From assembly GCA_030635525.1 (NCBI GenBank), contig DAOVYR010000017.1, forward strand, positions 1 through 11,044: a DNA stretch of 11,044 nt. The letters run 5' to 3'. Shown here in pieces: positions 6,164-11,044 of this stretch. Made by a program: the position numbers and the translations under genes. Below the pieces are notes generated by a model that saw only the letters and a list, made by a program, of their open reading frames with translations, did not search any database and had not been told where the DNA came from. This stretch comes from Candidatus Nanohalarchaeota archaeon (GTDB taxonomy: Archaea; EX4484-52; B79-G9). Every line of letters starts with the position of its first letter. Position 1 is the stretch's first letter.

Positions 6164-7058
6164 ACAGTTCAGCTTTTTTTCTTATTTCTTCTAAAGTAGG
6201 GTGGTCTTTCAGGGTTTCGCCTTTGAGGATTGTTTTTATTTTGTTTATGCTTGCTTTGAGTTTGTAATGGGTGTTTATGTATTGAAGGTCTAATGATTGC
6301 CTGTTTCTAAGGTAGAATAGGATTGTGTATGTTTTTTTTCTTGTGTCTCTTGAGCATAGGATAGCGTGTGCAAATATGTCGTTGATGTTGAGGTTCTTTG
6401 AGGGGGTACAATAATAATCTGAAATCATGCGTAAAGGTATGCCGTATTTGGCAAATAAAGAGAAGGCTGTTTTTGTTGCTGTTTTTTTGTCTACATTCAA
6501 ATTTATGGGGGCTTTGAATAACAAGAAGTCCTGTGATTTATGTATTATTTTGTATGTGGAGGGTAAGTTGTTATTTAATATTTTCTGATATTTTGAGTAA
6601 GCATCTAAAAAAGATACAAGATCTGGCCACAAGGTTGTGTTTAATCTGTAATATCTGTCTTCTTTTATAACGATGCCGTATTTTAGAAAGTCTTTAAGGT
6701 ACCGGTAAACCAGTGGCTTTGAGAGCCCGGATAAGTATTTTATGCGCTTCATGGTTCTTTTGTTTAAGAGCAAGAATAGCATGTCTATTCTTGCGTCTGC
6801 GAGAATTTCTTTGAAGTTTGTCCGGGGGTGCTCTAAAAAGAGGTTTCTTAGGTTATAGGAATGGATGTTGTCGGGTATTGAATATGTTGTGCCTTGTTTT
6901 TTTAATAGTGCTTTTTGTTTCAAATCGCTTGTTAGTTTAGATATGTATTCATGCGAATTGCTTAGTTCCATTGCTGCTTCTTTGGAAGTAAGACTGCCTC
7001 TTGCGTATATAAGTTTCAATATATCCAGATGGGTTTTTGTTATTGTCATGAGTCTCAT
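6147..7058 (-). CDS. Two-winged-helix regulator, AbiEi/MarR-like, partner of the nucleotidyltransferase
   Basis: The 303-residue protein has a first winged helix at about 8-62 (HLDILKLIYARGSLTSKEAA, then a YISKLTSDLKQKALL recognition helix) and a second at about 87-142 (RIDMLFLLLNKRTMKRI, then SGLSKPLVYRYLKDF). The C-terminal half (150-300) is a mixed domain with an INDIFAHAILCSRDTRKK segment. That segment resembles the C-terminal sensor/toxin-binding part of archaeal regulators found beside DUF6036 nucleotidyltransferases. It probably binds the repeats in its own promoter and counteracts or controls the downstream enzyme, as AbiEi does for AbiEii; this is inference from order and domain type. 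The start is ATG 7058; ATG 7049 (residue 4) is equally possible, since neither has a Shine-Dalgarno site. The region is AT-rich compared with smc. Confidence 0.78.
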   Translation of the reverse strand: MRLMTITKTHLDILKLIYARGSLTSKEAAMELSNSHEYISKLTSDLKQKALLKKQGTTYSIPDNIHSYNLRNLFLEHPRTNFKEILADARIDMLFLLLNKRTMKRIKYLSGLSKPLVYRYLKDFLKYGIVIKEDRYYRLNTTLWPDLVSFLDAYSKYQKILNNNLPSTYKIIHKSQDFLLFKAPINLNVDKKTATKTAFSLFAKYGIPLRMISDYYCTPSKNLNINDIFAHAILCSRDTRKKTYTILFYLRNRQSLDLQYINTHYKLKASINKIKTILKGETLKDHPTLEEIRKKAELYDIKY

Positions 7059-7080
7059 TTATGATTAAAATTTCTACTAA

Positions 7081-7103
7081 TTTAATCAGATAATAGACTT
7101 TAA
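7081..7103. promoter_or_regulatory. Operator-like repeat, copy 1, in the regulator promoter
   Basis: AATTTAATC-2-ATAATAGACT element that matches copy 2 (7218-7240) at 19 of 21 positions counting the AA before it. It lies between the probable TATA box (7105-7114 on the minus strand) and the inferred start near 7083, where a bound repressor would block transcription. Extra TTTAATC half-sites occur at 7099-7105 and, inverted, at 7063-7069. Confidence 0.5.
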
Positions 7104-7104
7104 T

Positions 7105-7114
7105 CTTTAAATAT
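7105..7114 (-). promoter_or_regulatory. Probable TATA box of the regulator/nucleotidyltransferase pair
   Basis: TATATTTAAA on the minus strand predicts a start near 7083 and a leader of about 25 bases to ATG 7058. A second candidate, CTATATAAC at about 7118-7126, would start near 7094. Either places repeat copy 1 at the start region. Confidence 0.4.
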
Positions 7115-7217
7115 ATTGTTATATAGGTCAGATGAACACAAAGGAGTATTAATCAGTCATTTAATTGCTAAATTCTTGTAAGAAACGAGTATAATATTTG
7201 CTTAAATGTTTGAAAAA

Positions 7218-7240
7218 TTTAATCTAATAATAGACTAAAT
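7218..7240. promoter_or_regulatory. Operator-like repeat, copy 2, nearly palindromic
   Basis: The element has arms TTTAATCTA and TAGACTAAA, complementary at eight of nine positions around a four-base centre. It repeats copy 1 at 137 bases distance and begins 24 bases past the smc stop codon. Symmetry points to a dimeric DNA-binding protein, most simply the adjacent winged-helix regulator. Confidence 0.5.
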
Positions 7241-7263
7241 TGTTTTGTTTATTTAATGTTTGT

Positions 7264-9789
7264 TTATTCGGCGCTCTTCTTGTCATCTTCTTTTGCGTCG
7301 CCTAGTTCCACACCCATTATCTGGCTTATGCCGTTTTGCATGGATACGCCGTAGATACGGTTTGAGCGCCTTACTGTCGAATCGTTGTGGGATATTACGA
7401 GAAACTGGGATTCGTCTACGTATTGTTGTATGAGGTTGCCTATTTTTTCTGAGTTTTTCTTGTCGAGGGCTGCGTCTATCTCGTCCAGTATGTAGAAAGG
7501 AGAGGGTTTGTAGCGCTGGATCGCAAACAGGAATGCGATGGCTGTGAGTGTCTTTTCGCCGCCGGAGAGGGAGTCTATGGAGAGGAGGCGCTTGTCTTTT
7601 GGCTGGGCTTTTATTATGAGACCGGATTCGATGTCTTTCGGGTCTTCCATTACGAGTTCTGCCGGACCTTCGGCAAGATTGCGGAAGATTTTTCCGAATT
7701 CATCTGAGATGGTTTCGAGAGTGCGGTAGAACATGAGTTTTCGTTTTTCCTCTAGTTTTGCTATCATTTCTTCTATTGAGTTGCGCTCTTCTTTTAGTTT
7801 TTCTACGCGCTCGCTGAATACGGTGTATTCTTTTTCATACTGGTCGTATTCTTCGATTGCTTTCATGTTTACGAGTCCTACTGCCCGTAGTTGCCGGTCT
7901 ATGTTGTTGAGCTCTTTTTGCAGCTTCTGGGGGTCGCCTTTTTCCAGATCTTTGCAGTCTTTGTATTTTTCCTGATCGATAAGAGAGTTTTCGAGTTCTG
8001 CCTCGAGTTTTGCGCGGTTAAGGCGCATCTGCTGGATTTCTGCTTCAAGAGTCAGTTTTTGCTCGTACTGGCCTTTTCGCGAGTGTTTCATGTCGTCGAT
8101 TTCCTGTATAATCTTGCTCTTTTGTTCCCGGAGATTTTCGACGTCTTTTGATTCTTCTTTTACTTTGCCCTGCTTTTCTTCGAGGAGGAGGTTCAGGTCT
8201 GCTATTTCCTTGTTCAGGTCTTCGGTTTCAAGTTCGAGTTTCCGGATTGCGTTTTCGTATTCTTTTATGTCGGTTATGTCTTTTACGTTTACGTTGCTTT
8301 GGGTTTTTCTTACGCTTCCGCCGACTATTGCGCCGCCGGCCTCAAACAGGTCGCCGTCAAGTGTGACTATTCTTAGGCCGCGGACCCTTTTTGCTGACTC
8401 TGAGTCTTCGGCTATGAGAGTGTCTCTAAATACGTGGTTGAATGCTATCTGGTATTTCCTGTCGAACTGGATGAGGTTTACTGCGAAGTCTATTATGCCT
8501 GACATTTTGGATGCGATTTCTGCTTTGGCGGATATTGATGTGGGGTGGAGGCGGTCCATGGGCAGGAAGCGGACGCGTCCGAGGCTGTTTTGCTTGAGGT
8601 AGTTTATGCAGTCGATGGCGGTTGTTTCTGAGTCGGCGATTATGTCGTTCAGGCGGGCGCCTGCGGCGGTGTTTATTGCTACTTCGAAGCGCGGGTCTAC
8701 GGATGATAAGTTGCTGATTGTGCCGGATACACCGGCATGGTTGAGGTTGAGGATTGCGCGTACTGACCTGTTGCCTATGTCTTCACCTTTGCTTGCGCGG
8801 ATGCTGTTCATTTTTGATATCATGTCGTTTAGGCGGTCTGTTTCGCGCAGGTTTGAGTTTATCTGGCTTTCGCGCTTGATTATGCGGGCGTTGAGGTCTT
8901 CGATTTCGCGCCTGATCTCTGCGTTTACTGATTTTTTTATGACGTCTGTGTCGATGTTCTGGATGAGGGATTCTTTGTCTTCGAGGTCGTCGTCGAAGTG
9001 GCCTACTTTGCCTCTTAGGCTTCCGAGTTCTGATTCTTTTATCCCGATGTTTCTTTGGATGTTTTCGAGGGTACCCTCAAGGGCTTTGACGCGGCTGAAG
9101 GAGAGTGTTGCTGCAAGTTTGTCGCGGTCTTCTTCGAGTGTCTTGTGTTTCATGGCAAGGTCGCGGTCTTTTTTTAGCTTGTCAACGTATTCTTTTTTCT
9201 GGTCAAGGATGAGGTTTGCGTCTTCAAGGTTGCGCTCTGCGACTTTTAGTTCTTCGCCGGCTTTTTCTTTTCGTGATGTGTATTCGTCTATGCCTGCTAC
9301 GCGGTCGATGACTTCGCGGCGTTCACGGGGGCGCATTTTGGTTATGCCTGTTATGTCGTCCTGCTGGATTATGCTCTGGCCATCCGGAGAGATGCCGGCG
9401 TATGCGAGTACTTCGAGTATTTTTGTCCTGTTTTCGACTTTGTCGTTCAGGCGGTAGATGGATTGCCCCTGGCGGTTCACTCTTCTTGAGATCACGATTT
9501 TCTCGTCCTGATCAGGGATTGTTTTGTCTGTGTTGTCTATGTGCAGGGAGACTATGGAGTGGTCTGCGGGTTTTCTGCCATGGCCGCCGTTGTAGATTAC
9601 GTGGTCCATGCGGCCTGCTCTTAGCTGGCGGGATGCGCTTCCGAGAACGAATACGATTGAGTCGAGTATGTTTGATTTGCCTGAGCCGTTGGGACCTATG
9701 ATTGCATTGAAGCCAGGGTATAGGGGGATTACCTGCTTTTTCTGGAAGGATTTGAAGCCTTGCACTACGATTTTTTCGAACATTACCAT
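7264..9789 (-). CDS. smc: Chromosome segregation ATPase SMC, short-armed
   Basis: Core ATPase of the condensin complex. The N-terminal head has Walker A GPNGSGKS at 32-39, an R-loop region LRAGRMDHVIYNGG (56-69) and a Q-loop QQD (142-144). The C-terminal head has the LSGGEK signature at 741-746, Walker B FYILDEID at 765-772 with catalytic E770, and the switch H801. The hinge occupies about 345-500, with GLRIVTLDGDLFEAGGAIVGG near its end. The coiled-coil arms span only about 165-340 and 505-690. At 841 residues the protein is far below the usual 1,150-1,200, and the deficit falls in the arms while heads and hinge look complete. The start at ATG 9789 has a GGGAGAGG site (9796-9803) six bases upstream. 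It is divergent from the HIT gene. Confidence 0.95.
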   Translation of the reverse strand: MVMFEKIVVQGFKSFQKKQVIPLYPGFNAIIGPNGSGKSNILDSIVFVLGSASRQLRAGRMDHVIYNGGHGRKPADHSIVSLHIDNTDKTIPDQDEKIVISRRVNRQGQSIYRLNDKVENRTKILEVLAYAGISPDGQSIIQQDDITGITKMRPRERREVIDRVAGIDEYTSRKEKAGEELKVAERNLEDANLILDQKKEYVDKLKKDRDLAMKHKTLEEDRDKLAATLSFSRVKALEGTLENIQRNIGIKESELGSLRGKVGHFDDDLEDKESLIQNIDTDVIKKSVNAEIRREIEDLNARIIKRESQINSNLRETDRLNDMISKMNSIRASKGEDIGNRSVRAILNLNHAGVSGTISNLSSVDPRFEVAINTAAGARLNDIIADSETTAIDCINYLKQNSLGRVRFLPMDRLHPTSISAKAEIASKMSGIIDFAVNLIQFDRKYQIAFNHVFRDTLIAEDSESAKRVRGLRIVTLDGDLFEAGGAIVGGSVRKTQSNVNVKDITDIKEYENAIRKLELETEDLNKEIADLNLLLEEKQGKVKEESKDVENLREQKSKIIQEIDDMKHSRKGQYEQKLTLEAEIQQMRLNRAKLEAELENSLIDQEKYKDCKDLEKGDPQKLQKELNNIDRQLRAVGLVNMKAIEEYDQYEKEYTVFSERVEKLKEERNSIEEMIAKLEEKRKLMFYRTLETISDEFGKIFRNLAEGPAELVMEDPKDIESGLIIKAQPKDKRLLSIDSLSGGEKTLTAIAFLFAIQRYKPSPFYILDEIDAALDKKNSEKIGNLIQQYVDESQFLVISHNDSTVRRSNRIYGVSMQNGISQIMGVELGDAKEDDKKSAE

Positions 9790-9795
9790 GTTTTT

Positions 9796-9803
9796 CCTCT
9801 CCC
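9796..9803 (-). promoter_or_regulatory. Shine-Dalgarno site of smc
   Basis: GGGAGAGG on the minus strand, six bases before ATG 9789. The spacing favours this ATG over the second one two codons later (9783). Confidence 0.5.
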
Positions 9804-9836
9804 TTTGAGAATGGGTATATTAGTATCTTTGTGGAG

Positions 9837-9852
9837 CAAATATTTATATTTG
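9837..9852. promoter_or_regulatory. AT-rich palindrome / TATA element between smc and the HIT gene
   Basis: CAAATAT-TT-ATATTTG, with perfect seven-base arms. In the minus direction it can be the smc TATA box, giving a start near 9818 and a leader of about 28 bases that contains the smc Shine-Dalgarno site. The symmetry could also make it an operator, but TATA-like sequence is easily palindromic. Confidence 0.4.
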
Positions 9853-9861
9853 AGTTAAAGG

Positions 9862-9869
9862 TTTATAAT
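9862..9869 (+). promoter_or_regulatory. Probable TATA box of the HIT gene
   Basis: TTTATAAT predicts a start near 9893 and a leader of about 28 bases containing GAGGTG (9909-9914), which is six bases before ATG 9921. Confidence 0.4.
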
Positions 9870-9920
9870 TGTCTAAAGTTAAACTAATGCGTAATTGAAT
9901 ATAATTAAGAGGTGTTTTTT

Positions 9921-10601
9921 ATGAGTGATGAAAATGATGTTTTGTCGGATGACGATTACCAGAAGATTGCAAAGGATGTCAAGGCGCTGAAGGCGCCGGG
10001 CAAACAGGAGCATGAGTTGAAGGTAGGTATGGATGTGCCGGATAAGGAGCATATTTTTGGTGGTGTGCGGGATGATAAGATTGATTTGAGGGAGAATGCT
10101 GCGCCTAAATCGCAGGCACAGCCGCAGGGGTGTGTTTTTTGCAAGATTGTAAAGAAGGAGATTCCTGCGAGGGTCGTTCATGAGAATCATGATTTTGTCG
10201 GGTTTCTTGATATCCAGCCGAAGTCATGCGGGCATGTGGTGATTGTCTCTAAGAGGCATGTTGCGGATATGATTGAACTTGATGTAGCTGAGCAGAATTC
10301 GCTGAATGATGTGTTGCGCGAGCTTTGCATGCGGATGAGGAAGAAGCTTGGAGCTACGGGATATACTGTTGTCTGTTCTAACGGGGTGTCTTCCGGGCAG
10401 GCGGTACCTCATTTTTCGATGCATGTCATTCCGACTTATGCGAATAACGCGGTTGAGCTGCCGGTGTTGAGCCTTATCCAGGCGCAGAAGGTGCCGGGGT
10501 TTGTTATGGATGATGTTGTGAAGAAGCTTTCTTCGGCCGGGGGACATGAGAAGAAGAAGACGGGAAGCGAGGGGGCTTATAAGGGGTATGGGGTTGAGTG
10601 A
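9921..10601 (+). CDS. HIT-domain protein lacking the middle triad histidine
   Basis: 226-residue member of the histidine-triad nucleotide-binding superfamily, which normally cleaves nucleoside phosphate-linked substrates such as dinucleoside polyphosphates or nucleoside phosphoramidates. The HIT domain begins at the CVFCKIVKKEIP motif (zinc-type C71/C74), continues through FLDIQPKSCGHVVIVSKRH (H113) and ends near the signature AVPHFSMHVIP (162-171). The signature reads H164-F-S166-M-H168, where the family has H-x-H-x-H, so the residue normally serving as nucleophile is Ser. The roughly 70 residues before the domain are acidic and linker-like, unusual for a HIT protein of about 110-150 residues, and a charged tail follows. 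ATG 9921 is chosen because GAGGTG lies six bases upstream; a GTG at 9912 overlaps that site. It is divergent from smc and convergent with the small membrane protein gene. Confidence 0.9.
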   Translation: MSDENDVLSDDDYQKIAKDVKALKAPGKQEHELKVGMDVPDKEHIFGGVRDDKIDLRENAAPKSQAQPQGCVFCKIVKKEIPARVVHENHDFVGFLDIQPKSCGHVVIVSKRHVADMIELDVAEQNSLNDVLRELCMRMRKKLGATGYTVVCSNGVSSGQAVPHFSMHVIPTYANNAVELPVLSLIQAQKVPGFVMDDVVKKLSSAGGHEKKKTGSEGAYKGYGVE

Positions 10602-10606
10602 GGTTT

Positions 10607-10891
10607 TTATTGCCTTGCGAATAGAATGTAAATCATGACTATTGCGGCATCGATTGCGAGGAAGATTAAAAAATATGCGTGGATGCCTCCTTCGCCGAAG
10701 AGTACTGCTGTGATTGTCGCAAGTACTCCAAGAATCAACTGTAGCGGCAGTGTGGCGCCTAAAAATGCCATGAGTGCGGCTCCTGCAAAGCCGGCTGATG
10801 CGTAGATGTAGAGTTTTCCCGGGTTTTTTAGGCAGGCGAGGAATGCGAGTGCGCAGAGGGTTGCCCAGAGGGCAGTCATTATAATGTCCAT
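10607..10891 (-). CDS. Small membrane protein, function unknown
   Basis: 94-residue hydrophobic protein with about four membrane-spanning stretches (roughly residues 2-20, 27-46, 48-66 and 71-91) linked by very short turns such as KNPGKLY and GEGGIHAY. It is rich in Ala, Gly and Leu and has a single basic end (FARQ). ATG 10891 is supported by GTGAT (10898-10902) six bases upstream and a TATA-like AAATATAAAC (about 10923-10934, minus strand) at suitable distance. It stops five bases from the end of the HIT gene, facing it. I do not recognise a family, and there is no catalytic or ligand motif visible. Confidence 0.75.
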   Translation of the reverse strand: MDIIMTALWATLCALAFLACLKNPGKLYIYASAGFAGAALMAFLGATLPLQLILGVLATITAVLFGEGGIHAYFLIFLAIDAAIVMIYILFARQ

Positions 10892-10897
10892 AGTAGT

Positions 10898-10902
10898 ATC
10901 AC
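10898..10902 (-). promoter_or_regulatory. Shine-Dalgarno site of the small membrane protein gene
   Basis: GTGAT on the minus strand, six bases before ATG 10891; it supports this start over the ATG three codons inside. Confidence 0.45.
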
Positions 10903-11007
10903 TGGTTGTTATTGGACGGGGTTGTTTATATTTGTGCGGGTGAATTCATGGATACAATCAGGTTTAAATAATTGTGTTGTATAATTATCCTGTGGGTTCA
11001 TTTGAAG

Positions 11008-11044
11008 ATGAATGAAATAAAAAAAGGAAAAAGGAATAGCGCAG
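11008..11044 (+). CDS. Possible start of a gene cut by the right edge
   Basis: A frame beginning at ATG 11008 (MNEIKKGKRNSA) remains open to the end of the window. TATA-like GTATAATTAT at about 10979-10988 would start transcription within a few bases of this ATG (leaderless), and TTTAAATA at 10964-10971 would give a start near 10994. Twelve lysine-rich codons in A-rich DNA are too few to prove a gene. Confidence 0.33.
   Translation, partial: MNEIKKGKRNSA

Noticed and set aside
7081..7240. The two 21-base repeats as a CRISPR remnant or attachment sites
   Set aside because: Only two copies, no spacer regularity, no cas genes or integrase. The palindromic form and promoter position fit an operator better.
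8606..9457. 283-codon plus-strand frame inside smc
   Set aside because: It is antisense to clear SMC coiled-coil and hinge sequence, and the product is Ser/Arg/Leu/Phe-rich without any domain; a typical antisense shadow.

Overview
The window reads as archaeal chromosome, most likely from a DPANN-type lineage (Nanoarchaeota/Woesearchaeota-like; this placement is inference). The evidence is archaeal promoter architecture (TATA boxes about 27 bases before inferred starts, two genes with almost no leader), GGTGAT-type ribosome binding sites, a single-chain fused primase of the kind known from Nanoarchaeum, and an SMC-ScpA-ScpB condensin with a markedly shortened SMC. No tRNA, rRNA, CRISPR array or insertion sequence was recognised.

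Layout. 57-908 (-) encodes a multi-pass membrane protein of unknown function. It is divergent from 994-2415 (+), a primase that joins a PriS catalytic core to a PriL-type Fe-S domain. The primase is followed 17 bases later by a small DUF1858 redox-disulfide protein (2433-2642). Next, on the minus strand, is a three-gene condensin cluster read scpA (4651-3905), a 59-residue unknown protein (3914-3735), scpB (3704-2664). ScpB has a very long, low-complexity hydrophilic tail. smc (9789-7264, -) lies upstream on the same strand.

Between smc and scpA is a roughly 2.6 kb segment of regulator-type genes: a 303-residue double winged-helix protein overlapping a nucleotidyltransferase (7058-5315), arranged like an AbiE-type toxin-antitoxin pair, then a 74-residue winged-helix protein (5002-4778). 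Both units carry operator-like repeats at their promoters. smc and scpA are neighbours in many archaea, so this segment may be an insertion into the condensin locus. The region right of smc holds a divergent HIT-domain gene (9921-10601) whose middle catalytic histidine is serine, a small membrane protein (10891-10607), and possibly the first codons of another gene at the right edge.

How the genes work together: primase, SMC, ScpA and ScpB are replication and chromosome-organisation proteins. The best places to look for something undescribed are the small protein between scpA and scpB, the shortened SMC with its tailed ScpB, and the nucleotidyltransferase/regulator module with its paired operator repeats.
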